In this document: positions 7,083-15,844 of the stretch, piece by piece
How the letters are laid out: each line of letters begins with the position of its first letter
Position numbering within the stretch: the first letter of the stretch is position 1
DNA from: an uncultured delta proteobacterium
GTDB taxonomy: Bacteria > Myxococcota_A > Polyangia > Polyangiales > Ga0077539
Length of the DNA stretch: 40,403 bases
Direction: 5' to 3'
Assembly: GCA_903845045.1 (NCBI GenBank)
Contig: CAIMWA010000278.1
Coordinates: 1 to 40,403 of the forward strand
Notes under the pieces: model-generated
Told to the model about the DNA's origin: nothing
The model's input: only the letters and a program-made list of their open reading frames with translations
The model's database searches: none
Made by a program: the position numbers and the translations under genes

Positions 7083-8246
7083 GTGACGACACCTCGCTTC
7101 TCGATCCTCATTCCTACGCGCAACCGCCGCGGTACGCTGATGTTCGCGTTGGAGACGGCCCTCGCGCAGACCCACGACGCCTTCGAGGTGGTCGTGATGG
7201 ACAACCATTGTTCCGATGGGACTACCGAGTACCTCGAGGGCTTGACGCACCCGCGGCTTCGGCATGTGCGCTCGGACGGGCCGCTGTCGATGAGCTCGAA
7301 TTGGGAGCTGGGGCTGAGTCACTGCCGCGGCGAGTACGTCACCGTCATCGGCGATGACGACGGGCTCATGCCCGACGCCGTGGCCTTCGGTGAGGCGGCG
7401 GTACGCCAGAGCGGCGCGGAGGTCGTGACGTGGACGCCGCACACGTACTGGTGGCCCGACACCATCGTGGAGGCGCAGCGCAACATGCTCTATGTGCAGC
7501 TCGCCGGCGGCAACGACGGCTCCATCGAGTCGTCGGGGGCCACGCTCGAGCACTACTACGCGTTCAGGGTGTTCTTCGACGCGCTGCCGATGATCTACAA
7601 TTCGTGGGTGAGCCGCCGAGTGATCGATCGGGTCATCGCGAAGGTTGGCCGGTACTTCTGCACGGAGGCCCCCGATCTGTTCTCGGGCATCGCGAACTGC
7701 GCGGTGACGCCGTCGTTCCTCAGGATCGGGCGCCCGCTCGGTATCCGCGGAACGTCGGGGAAGAGCAACGGAACCGCGTATTTCGTGCGCAGCAAAGGTG
7801 GGGCGTTGCGCGAGCAGGTGCTGAGCGAGGCGGGGCTCACGCTCGACGACATCGTGCACGCGGATCTCACGGCGACGCCGATCATCGAGCTGTTCGTCGC
7901 GTCGATCAACGCGCTCAGCAGAGATCTGCTCTTTCCTGGGCATCCTAGGTACGTGGTGGACCTCGAGGCGGCCATTCGGATGGCCGTCGCCGGTCTCGCG
8001 CGCGATCCGGATAGCTACGACGAGAACATTGCCGACATTCGCGCGCTTTGCGTGAAACGGGGCATCGACGTGTCGAAGTTTCCGATGCCTCCGAAGCAGT
8101 CTGCCCCTCCAGCCGCGTCGCGCGGCCCGACCTTCACGCAACGGCAGATCACCGGAGTGGCGGTGGACGGGACGATGGCTGGCTTGGCGACGATCGCCGA
8201 CGCTGTCCGGCTCACGTCTGCGATGACCTTTCCGTCGGGCCTTTGA
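7083..8246 (+). CDS. GT2-family glycosyltransferase
   Basis: 387 residues. The GT-A fold starts at once with FSILIPTRNRRGTLMFAL (residues 6-23), followed by VVVMDNHCSDGTTEYL and the metal/nucleotide-binding acidic motif GDDDG at 90-94. This is the glycosyltransferase family 2 pattern. The C-terminal 150 residues are not recognised. Start: GTG at 7083, with GGAAGG 7 nt upstream; an in-frame TTG at 7068 would overlap that ribosome site and is rejected. It probably transfers a nucleotide-sugar to a growing glycan in the cytoplasm. The next gene overlaps or follows within a few bases, so the two are likely co-expressed. The sugar substrate cannot be inferred. Confidence 0.85.
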   Translation: MTTPRFSILIPTRNRRGTLMFALETALAQTHDAFEVVVMDNHCSDGTTEYLEGLTHPRLRHVRSDGPLSMSSNWELGLSHCRGEYVTVIGDDDGLMPDAVAFGEAAVRQSGAEVVTWTPHTYWWPDTIVEAQRNMLYVQLAGGNDGSIESSGATLEHYYAFRVFFDALPMIYNSWVSRRVIDRVIAKVGRYFCTEAPDLFSGIANCAVTPSFLRIGRPLGIRGTSGKSNGTAYFVRSKGGALREQVLSEAGLTLDDIVHADLTATPIIELFVASINALSRDLLFPGHPRYVVDLEAAIRMAVAGLARDPDSYDENIADIRALCVKRGIDVSKFPMPPKQSAPPAASRGPTFTQRQITGVAVDGTMAGLATIADAVRLTSAMTFPSGL

Positions 8247-8254
8247 CTCTTCTC

Positions 8255-9997
8255 GTGAACCATCCGTTCGCGGCGCGGCATCGCCTCGGCCTCTGCATGA
8301 TCGTTCGCAACGAGGAGGCGACGCTCGCACGGTGTCTCGCATCGGCGGCGCCGTGGGTGTCCGAGATGCTGGTCGTCGACACGGGGTCGACGGATCGCAC
8401 TGTTGCGATTGCGGAGGAGCTCGGCGCGCGGGTGGTGCGGTTCACCTGGGTCGACGACTTCTCCGCAGCACGCAACTTCGCCCTGGATGAAGCGACCCGC
8501 GAGTGGGCTCTCGTGCTCGATGCCGACGAGGAACTGGTCGTCGACGACGCGTCCGCGTTCGCCGACGGGCTGGAACGGGCCTCGATCTCGGCCTTCGCCA
8601 TTCTGCGTCACGACCTTCTCGACGACGGGAGCGTCACCGTGGCTCCGCTGCTGCGGCTGTTCCGACGGACGGCGCCGGGCATGCGGTACCGCGGCGTGGT
8701 GCACGAGCAGGTCATCGCGGTGGCCGATGGCGTGGCGACTCCCTCGCGGTGCGACTTCGCGCACATGAGACATGACGGGTACCTGCACGCCGCGATGGCC
8801 AGCAAGGAGAAGGTCCAGCGGAATCTCGCCCTCGCCGGAAAGCTGGTTGCGGCGCGTCCGGACGACCCATTCTCATGGTTCTGCCTAGGACTCTCGCAGC
8901 CCGACGCTGCGGACGCCACGGCGAATTTCGAGCAGGCTCTCGCGCGCGTCGAGGCGAGTGCGAGCGAGCGCATTCGTGGGGAGTCGTACGTCCTTGCGAT
9001 GGTGCTTCGGCTGGCGCAGCGCTACGGGCAGACCGGCGACCCTAGGCTCGACGATCTTCTCGCCCGCGGTCTCGCGGATTTCGCCGGCTCTCCGGACCTC
9101 CACTACGCACGCGGGGTGCGCCGCCTCGCCGCGGGCGATGTCGCAGGTGCCGCGCTCGACTTCGAAGCGTGTCTCAGCGAGCGAGGGAGGACGTTCTTCG
9201 TGCGTGAACGCGAGGAGTGCTGGGGCTACGGCGCGCAGTCGTACCTCGGGGTGTGCAGGACGATGCAGGGCCGAGCGGCCGACGGGGAGGCGCTGTTGCG
9301 CGATGCGGTCGCGACATCACCGGCGTCCTTCGCGCTGCCTCGTCGCTGGCTCGCGAAGGTCCTGGGCGATCGGGCGACGAAGCTGATGGACGACGGACGT
9401 GCGACCGAGGCGCGTGCGCTGCTGAAGGACCAAGCGGCGGTCCATGCGGGGCTCGGATTTGGATGGAGCCTCTTGCTGACCGGTGACGATGGCGGCGCCG
9501 AGGCGGTTTGGCGGGCCTACCTCGACGCACCGGACCGAGCGGAAGACTCGGACGCGGAGACGATGCGCGCGCGGGCGCTCGGGCTGATGCGAGGGCTCCT
9601 CACGGGGTCGCCCGCTACCTCGGAGGCGAGGGCGGTTGCGCCGTGTGTTCCTCAGTTGGAGGCCTGGTTTCGATGGCTGGTCCGGCATGAACGCTGGGCC
9701 GTGACGGCGCACGTGCTCACCGCGGGACCGTCGCTGGGCGCGTCGTGGCCGGCGCTGCGCATGCAACTTGCGGTGGTGCTCGTGCTCGCGGGGCGACTCG
9801 ACGAGGGGCGCGCTCTGCTCGAGCACGCCGAGCACGACGGGCCAGAGGACGCCGAGATTGCTTACTGGCTTGGGTATTGTGCGCTCGGCGCGGGACGCGT
9901 CGACGAGGCTCGCGCGCGATGGCAGCGCGCCGCCGCGCTCGCGCCAGGGCATCGGCTCGCGACGGAGGGCGTGAGGTTGCTCGGAAAAATCGGGTGA
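8255..9997 (+). CDS. GT2 glycosyltransferase with TPR C-terminal half
   Basis: About 580 residues. The N-terminal 250 residues are a GT2 domain of the WaaE/SunS-like type: LGLCMIVRNEEATLARCLAS, MLVVDTGSTDRTV, then DDFSAARN and the DADEE motif (89-93). The rest is TPR-like helix-turn-helix repeats, ending RVDEARARWQRAAALAPGHR. Two paralogues with the same architecture are in the window (30210-31328 and 35196-37085). The start is uncertain: a GTG at 8255 is used, but a TTG at 8243 overlaps the upstream stop and would give translational coupling. The TPR half suggests recognition of a protein acceptor or partner, which would suit flagellin modification; this is inference. Confidence 0.82.
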   Translation: MNHPFAARHRLGLCMIVRNEEATLARCLASAAPWVSEMLVVDTGSTDRTVAIAEELGARVVRFTWVDDFSAARNFALDEATREWALVLDADEELVVDDASAFADGLERASISAFAILRHDLLDDGSVTVAPLLRLFRRTAPGMRYRGVVHEQVIAVADGVATPSRCDFAHMRHDGYLHAAMASKEKVQRNLALAGKLVAARPDDPFSWFCLGLSQPDAADATANFEQALARVEASASERIRGESYVLAMVLRLAQRYGQTGDPRLDDLLARGLADFAGSPDLHYARGVRRLAAGDVAGAALDFEACLSERGRTFFVREREECWGYGAQSYLGVCRTMQGRAADGEALLRDAVATSPASFALPRRWLAKVLGDRATKLMDDGRATEARALLKDQAAVHAGLGFGWSLLLTGDDGGAEAVWRAYLDAPDRAEDSDAETMRARALGLMRGLLTGSPATSEARAVAPCVPQLEAWFRWLVRHERWAVTAHVLTAGPSLGASWPALRMQLAVVLVLAGRLDEGRALLEHAEHDGPEDAEIAYWLGYCALGAGRVDEARARWQRAAALAPGHRLATEGVRLLGKIG

Positions 9998-10022
9998 CGC
10001 CAGGGTTGGGGAAGCGCCGACA

Positions 10023-11282
10023 TCAGCGCGAAGAAGTCGAGTCGTAGGGCGGACCCGGCAGAGGCGTGGCCGGATGACCCAACCGCTGCGACAACGCAGC
10101 GGCGCGCCCGATCGCCGTTCGGATCAAAGCACAGACGACGTCAATCGACGCCTCATCGACCGCAGTACCGGTGGGTAGCGAAAGAATACGCGAGCACAGG
10201 CGCTCCGTTTGCGGCAAGAGAAGCGACGCGTGAGGGAAGTGCGAGCGATAAGGCTCCATCCGGTGCACGCCCGGATAGAAGTAGCGACGCGCAAGCACCC
10301 GCTCGAACCACAAGACGCGCTGCAGTTGATCGCGATGCAGACCCGATTCCACCGGGTCGACCTCCAAGACCACGTACTGGTAGTTCAATCGCTCCCGCTC
10401 ATCGTACGGGAGAACACGAATGCCGGGAACGCCCTGGAGGCCGCGGGCGTACCGCTGATGATTGCGCCGGTTCGTCGCGATGATGTCATCCATGCTCTCA
10501 ATGGACGTGATACCCATCGCCGCAGCAGCCTCGGTCATCTTGCCGTTCGTTCCGACATAGGTGACGGCGTCGAAGCTCTCGAAGCCAAAGTTCTTCATGA
10601 GACGAATCTTTCGGGCGAGCTCGTCATCATTCGTGACGATGGCCCCACCCTCGAGGCTGTTCACGAACTTGGTCGCATGGAAGCTGAAGACCTCGGCATC
10701 GCCAAAGCTGCCGATCGGCCGCCCTTGGAACGTGCAGCCGAAGGCATGCGATGCGTCGAAGAGAAGCCTGAGGCCTCTGCGCCGGGCGATCTCACTCAAG
10801 GCATCGACGTCACAGCCGGCTCCCCACAGGTGCACACCCAAGACGCCGGTCGTGCGAGGGGTGATCAGCGACTCGACGCGGGCCGGATCGATCAGGTGGG
10901 TGCGAGGATCGATGTCGCAGAATACCGGTGTGATCTGCTGCCACTGGAGGGCGTGCGCCGTCGCGACGAAGGTGAACGCAGGCACGATGACCTCCCCGGA
11001 GAGTCCGAGTGCCCGCGTGACGATCTCGAGCCCCACGGTCGCATTGCACAGCGCAATGGCGTGGCGTGCGCCAGCGACCTCGGAGACGCGACGCTCGAAT
11101 TCCCGCACGAAGGGTCCTCCGTTGGAGAACCAGCGGTTGTCCAGCATCTGCTCGATGCGCTCGATGAAGCGCCGCCGGTCGCCCACGTTGGGCCGTCCCA
11201 CGTGAAGGGCATCCAGAAACTGAGGAGATCCGCCGAACACGGCGAACTCATCGAGAGACGCGTCCGGAGAAGAGGGAAGCAT
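10023..11282 (-). CDS. DegT/DnrJ/EryC1/StrS-family PLP sugar aminotransferase
   Basis: 419 residues, with about 30 extra N-terminal residues. Landmarks of the family: DNRWFSNGGPFVREFE, the PLP phosphate-contact region, VPAFTFVATAHALQW, Asp176 in LLFDASHAFG (pairs with the PLP ring nitrogen), and the Schiff-base lysine Lys205 in FSFHATKFVNSLEGGAIVTN. The 'NrWfsNgGPf' start is typical of VioA/FdtB-type enzymes that aminate dTDP-4-keto-6-deoxyhexoses. The neighbouring acyltransferases (11345-12250, 12365-13030) and the rfbA at 28563 fit a dTDP-4-amino-4,6-dideoxyhexose route. Regiochemistry (C3 or C4) cannot be read from the sequence. It is the last gene of the minus-strand array and converges on the GT2-TPR gene 25 bp away. 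Confidence 0.9.
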   Translation of the reverse strand: MLPSSPDASLDEFAVFGGSPQFLDALHVGRPNVGDRRRFIERIEQMLDNRWFSNGGPFVREFERRVSEVAGARHAIALCNATVGLEIVTRALGLSGEVIVPAFTFVATAHALQWQQITPVFCDIDPRTHLIDPARVESLITPRTTGVLGVHLWGAGCDVDALSEIARRRGLRLLFDASHAFGCTFQGRPIGSFGDAEVFSFHATKFVNSLEGGAIVTNDDELARKIRLMKNFGFESFDAVTYVGTNGKMTEAAAAMGITSIESMDDIIATNRRNHQRYARGLQGVPGIRVLPYDERERLNYQYVVLEVDPVESGLHRDQLQRVLWFERVLARRYFYPGVHRMEPYRSHFPHASLLLPQTERLCSRILSLPTGTAVDEASIDVVCALIRTAIGRAAALSQRLGHPATPLPGPPYDSTSSR

Positions 11283-11344
11283 GGGACGAAACTACCGCCC
11301 GAGGAAGCGCTTGTCGACGCTCCCCGAGCTTGATTCGATCGCCG

Positions 11345-12250
11345 TCAAAGCGGCGATCGATACGCCGGGAAGAACCCCTGGTCATCGACCACACCCCGAG
11401 CCGCGGTCGCGTCGTCGTAGGCCCGCCGCTGCACGACACGACCACCGAGCCACGTCCGTGCGCTCCCGGTGCTCCAGCCGCGCTTGAACCGGACCAGGCC
11501 ATCGTCATCTCCTTGCACGGACGGTCCAGCACCGAGATCGACGAATCGTACGCCGAGGTCACCCAGCACCTCGAACGCGAGATCGAATACGCCGAACGAC
11601 GCGCGGGCGGCATACCCGCGCGAAGAGGAGGCGCCGAGGTGGTAATAAGCCCGGTCGCCGTCGACCAGGAAGAGGGCCATCGCCACCGCGCCCTGGTCAT
11701 CGCTGGCACGAAACGCGAGCAGGTCCGGCAGCGCAAGCTGCCGGCGGAAGATGTCCGTCGAGAATCGTGTCAGGCCTCGAATGTCGTGGTGCGCGATCAG
11801 GTGACCGTAGAGCCGGGTCCAATCCTCGAGGGCGAGCGGCGGGCTGGCGCAGCGCTCGACCACGAGCTTGCGGCGGGCCGCGCGTGCATAACGCCGGTGA
11901 TGGTCGCTCACGCGGAGATCGCGAGGCACGCCGAGATCCGCGATGAGGTGATCCTTGAAGAACGCGTGACGATCGGGGAAGGCCCGGGACAACATCTCCA
12001 CGGAAGGAGCCGGATGGAACGGGTCGGTAACGACGACGAGGGACAGCAGCGGCTCCTCGAGGTGCTCAAGGTCCGCGGCCAGCGCATCCCAGTCGTCGCA
12101 CGCAAAGAGGGGATACGGTCCAATGGCATCGAAATACCCGGTCTCTGGCACCGGCCGAACAAGGACCCAGCTCCGGCTGCGGACCAGCTCTAGCGGGCGA
12201 CCCAGTTCGCTCAGGGTCGTCGCATACGCCTGGCCGCGGTAGGCGCTCAT
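11345..12250 (-). CDS. FemAB/GNAT-like acyltransferase (Acetyltransf_6 type)
   Basis: 301 residues. The C-terminal half has the CelD/FemAB-like GNAT pattern: TRFSTDIFRRQLALPDLLAF, AVAMALFLVDGDRAYYHLGA, a 'GvRFVDLGaGps' strand and a terminal GLVRFKRGW, which aligns with the 'yDlGg...gl..FKrgfg' family ending. Such proteins transfer acyl or aminoacyl groups from CoA or tRNA carriers onto sugars or peptides. A GAGGGG lies just upstream of the ATG. Sitting between a sugar aminotransferase and a hexapeptide acyltransferase, it may acylate an amino-sugar; donor and acceptor are unknown. Confidence 0.75.
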   Translation of the reverse strand: MSAYRGQAYATTLSELGRPLELVRSRSWVLVRPVPETGYFDAIGPYPLFACDDWDALAADLEHLEEPLLSLVVVTDPFHPAPSVEMLSRAFPDRHAFFKDHLIADLGVPRDLRVSDHHRRYARAARRKLVVERCASPPLALEDWTRLYGHLIAHHDIRGLTRFSTDIFRRQLALPDLLAFRASDDQGAVAMALFLVDGDRAYYHLGASSSRGYAARASFGVFDLAFEVLGDLGVRFVDLGAGPSVQGDDDGLVRFKRGWSTGSARTWLGGRVVQRRAYDDATAARGVVDDQGFFPAYRSPL

Positions 12251-12364
12251 CGCCCCTCGCCGCCAACGAGCACCGCCGAGTCACGAACCGCATGGCACGC
12301 CCGACCCCGAGCGCCGAATGCGATTCGAAGGAGCAGGACCCTCACCGATGACACGTCCGGGACA

Positions 12365-13030
12365 TCACATCACGTCCGTACTCTTCTTGTCCGCCCAAGC
12401 CTTGGACGCCGGGCTCGTGTAGACACCGAAGGCCTCCGTGTCCTTCGAGATCACCGCGCCCATTCCAACGAGTGTGTGATGCGCGAGCGTCACCGCATCG
12501 CGAATCGTCGCGTTGACACCGAGAAACGAGTACTCCCCGATGGAGACATGCCCCGACATCACGACGTGCGACGTGAAGAAGGCATGGTCACGAATCTCTC
12601 CGTGATGTCCAATGTGGTTTCCGCTCCAAAGCACGACGTTATTTCCAATCTTCGTGAATGGCTGGATCGTGTTGTCTTCCAGAATGAAGCAGTTCTCTCC
12701 AATCGGTGCGCCCGGGAATACGGTCGCATGCGAGGATACATAAGAAATCAACCCATACCCCTTGCTCTTGGCCGCAAGATACTTCGCAGTACGGGTCGCG
12801 CCCATCTTCCGGTGCGTCATGGGGACGAACATCCGATGGTCGGCGGGCGAGAACAGCCGCTCTACCTCTTCGAAATCGACCAGCGGCAAGCCCTCGAACG
12901 ACTCGTCGGTACGAAACTCCCGGTCCAACGCGAAGGCGACGACCTCATAGTCGCTGTCGTGCTTCAAGTAGAAGTGCGCCAGTTGAGCCGTGTCCCTGTT
13001 TCCGAAAATGACGACGCGTTCTCGAGCCAC
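12365..13030 (-). CDS. Left-handed beta-helix sugar acyltransferase (NeuD/PglD-like)
   Basis: 221 residues. The N-terminal 90 residues form a small nucleotide-sugar-binding Rossmann-like domain beginning ERVVIFGNRDTAQLAHFYL. Residues 100-205 are hexapeptide repeats (SSHATVFPGAPIGENCFI, then VSIGEYSFLGVNATIRDAV). The segment SGNHIGHHGEI (137-146) carries the likely catalytic histidine, as in PglD and perosamine N-acetyltransferases. It probably N-acylates a 4-amino-sugar made by the aminotransferase two genes on. The GTG start at 13030 is supported by GGAGG 7 nt upstream. A slightly lower GC content than its neighbours hints at a different origin. Confidence 0.85.
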   Translation of the reverse strand: MARERVVIFGNRDTAQLAHFYLKHDSDYEVVAFALDREFRTDESFEGLPLVDFEEVERLFSPADHRMFVPMTHRKMGATRTAKYLAAKSKGYGLISYVSSHATVFPGAPIGENCFILEDNTIQPFTKIGNNVVLWSGNHIGHHGEIRDHAFFTSHVVMSGHVSIGEYSFLGVNATIRDAVTLAHHTLVGMGAVISKDTEAFGVYTSPASKAWADKKSTDVM

Positions 13031-13055
13031 GGTTGGGCCTCCAGTCCGATCCCAG

Positions 13056-13889
13056 CTACGCGCGCTTCGCGGCGTAGGCCGATCGCACCTGTTCGACCGT
13101 CGGAAAGCCCGGCGTCAAGACGGTACGATCGACAATTCTCTTCTGCGTGTACGGGTACTGCCGATCAACGAACGTCGGCTCCGCGGCGTTCTCATAGCGC
13201 GCGCTGCACGCGATCCGAAGCGCGCCAGGCCGGCCCCGCGCCGAGCTCCGGTGGATCGTGAAGATCGCCATCAAGAAGACGTCGCCACGATGGAGCTCGA
13301 CCGGCACGAACTCCTCTTCGCGGTAGCAGTCTTGCGACACCACGAAGACGTGCTTTCCCTGCGCACCCGGACACAACCCTCGAAGATGACTCCTGGGCAA
13401 GACGTCCATGGTGAACGTGTCGCGATCGACGTCCATGAACGGGATCCACACGCCCATCGTGTCGAGGCCGCTCTGCAGCGCGGTCCAATCCTGGTGAACG
13501 TCGAAGCCTTGGTATCCGTTGGGGATGCGCAGCAGATCCGAAACGACGTGCAGCACCGGCTGCGTCTGAAATACCGGAATACCGACTCCGAGAGCCCGCG
13601 CAACATCCGCGAGATCGGCATTCATGACCAGGCGGTGCACCGAATAGAGCTTCGCCCAGAGCGTGAGCGACGCAAGATACGCGGGTGTGCTCGCGGCATG
13701 CAGCGCCCGCATGTTTTCGTAGAGAGCCTCGACGCCGCTGCCCGGCACTACGGACAATCCGAGCCGACGAGACTGCTGCGCGACGACCTCGTTCATCTCC
13801 GCCGTCGCCGCGTCGAGATCCGCCAGGGGCAGAAGTCCGCGGGCGTAAGCGAATCCATCGCGAAGATAGTCCTCCCGCAGGGAGCTCAT
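13056..13889 (-). CDS. Phytanoyl-CoA dioxygenase (PhyH) family Fe(II)/2-oxoglutarate oxygenase
   Basis: 277 residues. The iron-binding triad is visible: His132-x-Asp134 in GYQGFDVHQDWTAL and the distal His213 in AIFTIHRSS, with a nearby Arg (about 225) for 2-oxoglutarate. The segment MGVWIPFMDVDRDTFTMDVL is the usual PhyH 'w.al.d...ng.l.v.pgSH' strand (here LPRSHLRG). The enzyme should hydroxylate or otherwise oxidise a small substrate; in a sugar-modification array the substrate may be a sugar or its acyl substituent (inference). The ATG at 13889 follows AGAGGTGAG, a good ribosome site; a longer reading to 14150 has no family similarity. It is 25 bp from the acyltransferase gene. Confidence 0.86.
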   Translation of the reverse strand: MSSLREDYLRDGFAYARGLLPLADLDAATAEMNEVVAQQSRRLGLSVVPGSGVEALYENMRALHAASTPAYLASLTLWAKLYSVHRLVMNADLADVARALGVGIPVFQTQPVLHVVSDLLRIPNGYQGFDVHQDWTALQSGLDTMGVWIPFMDVDRDTFTMDVLPRSHLRGLCPGAQGKHVFVVSQDCYREEEFVPVELHRGDVFLMAIFTIHRSSARGRPGALRIACSARYENAAEPTFVDRQYPYTQKRIVDRTVLTPGFPTVEQVRSAYAAKRA

Positions 13890-13897
13890 CGCCACAC

Positions 13898-14041
13898 TCA
13901 CCTCTCCGGCGGCGCACAGACCACGAACACGCTCGCGCACAAATCCGGATAGACCGATCCCAGATGATAGCATCCCTCGAGAAACGCCATGTCTATGATT
14001 CCGGCGGCGAGCCCCGTATCGACGACGCCCTCGATGTCCAT
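13898..14041 (-). CDS. Possible small ORF, unrecognised
   Basis: A 47-residue reading frame (ATG at 14041) fills most of the gap between the GH43-like and PhyH genes and stops 8 nt before the PhyH ATG. It reads MDIEGVVDTGLAAGIIDMAF at its start, has three cysteines and no known motif. Third-position GC looks coding-like but not decisively so, and no clear ribosome site precedes the ATG. It could be a real small protein, a remnant, or chance. Confidence 0.25.
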   Translation of the reverse strand: MDIEGVVDTGLAAGIIDMAFLEGCYHLGSVYPDLCASVFVVCAPPER

Positions 14042-14100
14042 CCCGTCGCGCGCTCGACGATTGACGCAAATCTGTGCGAAGCACGCGAGCCGAGGGGTGT

Positions 14101-15042
14101 TCACGGTGCGTCCAGACGGCAAAGTCCGAAACCGGAGCGCCCGAAGCCATTGCCGTTGTGGAACATCAGCCTGGACCCATCCACGTCGAGGACAAATGGG
14201 TAGCAGATCATCATTGAGTCCCAGCCGTGCGTCGCAGGTAGCAACGCTGCTTCGTCGTCGCGCCGTTGCCAGCGAATCCCGTCGGACGACGTCGCGTACC
14301 CGATCCGGTAGCTCCCGGCGCCATCACGGAAATTCAAGCTGTGACGGAAGCAGTACCACATCTCCCAAAGGCCGCCGGTCCGACGCACGCATGGGCGAGA
14401 GTATGCCTCAAGCTCGTGCTGCTGCGGGATGGAAAGTTCCGGGGGCCGCACCCAGTGCACGCCGTCAAGCGAATGCGCGTGCTTGATCGCGTACACTGGC
14501 TCGCGACGGCCATCGAGATCGACCCAACGGAGTCCCGAGACGTACCAGCACAGGAAGCGGGCGCCATCGCGGATGACCGTCGGCGTGACCGCCAAATACG
14601 GCTCCTCGGCGCTACGCTCGAGGACGGGCCCCTGGTAGAGCCGTCGGAACGTGCGGCCGCCGTCCTCGCTGACCGCCAGACCCGTCGCGTTGTGGTACGG
14701 CGTGGAGACCTTCCGATTCCACCCCGAGTAATACATCCACAGCGCCCCGTCGACCTCGAGCACTTCGCTGGGCATCACCCCGTCTTCGTCGAATGTTCCA
14801 GGCTCTCCAAAGTCGAGGGCTGGCGTGTCGTGGATCCGAACGACGCGCTCTGGGTTCCTGCGGTCCACGTCTACGACGCCGACCCGCGCTCGCCCCGAGT
14901 CGTCGCGCGTCGCGATGAGCACACGAACGAAATCGTCGACGACGAAGGCAGTCGGCACCTGTGCGTGGGTGCGCATCCACGGAATCGAACCGTCCGGCAC
15001 GAACACTCGACCCAGCCGCCGCCAGCTCATAGCCACGCTCAT
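14101..15042 (-). CDS. Five-bladed beta-propeller, glycoside hydrolase 43/32-like protein
   Basis: 313 residues. Repeated blade signatures are seen: GLAVSEDGGRTFRRLYQGPV, AIKHAHSLDGVHWVRPP and IGYATSSDGIRWQRRDDEA, with LWMYYSGWN and LWEMWYCFRHS strands. This 'a.S.DG..W' pattern is typical of GH43/GH32/GH117-like propellers. Catalytic acids cannot be assigned with confidence, and proteins of this kind in surface-glycan clusters are often of unknown function. There is no signal peptide, so it acts in the cytoplasm. Its ATG is 1 nt after the upstream stop (translational coupling); an alternative ATG at 15030 is possible. It ends cleanly in GFGRSGFGLCRLDAP. Confidence 0.75.
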   Translation of the reverse strand: MSVAMSWRRLGRVFVPDGSIPWMRTHAQVPTAFVVDDFVRVLIATRDDSGRARVGVVDVDRRNPERVVRIHDTPALDFGEPGTFDEDGVMPSEVLEVDGALWMYYSGWNRKVSTPYHNATGLAVSEDGGRTFRRLYQGPVLERSAEEPYLAVTPTVIRDGARFLCWYVSGLRWVDLDGRREPVYAIKHAHSLDGVHWVRPPELSIPQQHELEAYSRPCVRRTGGLWEMWYCFRHSLNFRDGAGSYRIGYATSSDGIRWQRRDDEAALLPATHGWDSMMICYPFVLDVDGSRLMFHNGNGFGRSGFGLCRLDAP

Positions 15043-15043
15043 C

Positions 15044-15844
15044 TCACGCGAGGATCGTCACGATGGCCTTCGATGGATACAGGGGATCCTTCTCGATGCG
15101 GTAGGGGCGGTTGGCGACGGCGAAGACCTCACGAAAAGCGGTCGCCTCGCCCGGGGCCTCGGGCCATGTGAGTTCGTCGAAGAGGAGCACCGAGCCGGGG
15201 ACCAGATGCGGCAACACCGCCTCGAGCGCAGCCTTGGTGGGCTCGTAGAGTCCGAGATCGAAATAAGCGAAGGCGACGAGAAGATGTCGCCGCTCCGAGA
15301 AGTAGCGCGGCACCGTCTCGCAGACGTCGCCGGCGACCAACTCATGCGCGCCGCGGACGTGCCCGAGAACGTTGTTCCCTTCGTGCACCCGCAGCAGCTC
15401 GGCGAGGTAGCTACGATAATCCGTCCCGGTCGCGTACGAGCCAGCGCGCCAAACCTCCGATGGCTTGTCCTCCCGGGATTGGCCCTTGTATCCCTCGAAG
15501 GTGTCGAAACCGATGATCTTCCGTTGCTTGTTGAACGGCTCGTAGATGGCCCGGAGGTTCTCCATGAGGACGAGGTTGTGACCATACCACGTCCCAAACT
15601 CCACCAGCACCCCGGGAATATCCTTGATGCGCTCATAGAGCTTGCCCATGACAAGGAACTTCACGAGAACGGAAGAACGAGCATAGAGACCGATGTTGAA
15701 GAGCAGGTCCTCGGTCGACAGAGGAGCGCCAAGGAACATCTCCGTCAATCGACGTCTGAAGTCGAACTGTTCCGGGGAGGCGGTCGTCTCGCTGATGTGC
15801 TGCCCGCTCGGGCTGGGTGAACCGCCGGGACTGCTCTCGCTCAT
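15044..15844 (-). CDS. TylF/MycF-like SAM-dependent O-methyltransferase
   Basis: 266 residues. The SAM-binding motif is GVLVEFGTWYGHNLVLMENL (residues 78-97) and the family marker GFDTFEGYKG is at 112-121. Metal/substrate strands follow (FAYFDLGLYEP; GSVLLFDELTWPEAPGE). The GFD-[ST]-F-x-G element is typical of TylF/MycF enzymes that O-methylate deoxysugars. The ATG at 15844 begins a Ser/Pro-rich leader; an in-frame extension to 16084 is Arg-rich and lacks similarity, so it is rejected. The gene is coupled to the beta-propeller gene downstream. Its inferred role is O-methylation of a sugar in the glycan. Confidence 0.8.
   Translation of the reverse strand: MSESSPGGSPSPSGQHISETTASPEQFDFRRRLTEMFLGAPLSTEDLLFNIGLYARSSVLVKFLVMGKLYERIKDIPGVLVEFGTWYGHNLVLMENLRAIYEPFNKQRKIIGFDTFEGYKGQSREDKPSEVWRAGSYATGTDYRSYLAELLRVHEGNNVLGHVRGAHELVAGDVCETVPRYFSERRHLLVAFAYFDLGLYEPTKAALEAVLPHLVPGSVLLFDELTWPEAPGEATAFREVFAVANRPYRIEKDPLYPSKAIVTILA

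Noticed and set aside
6546..8342. A 598-codon minus-strand frame opposite flaG and the first GT2 gene
   Set aside because: Arg/His-rich composition without domains, fully antisense to recognisable genes.
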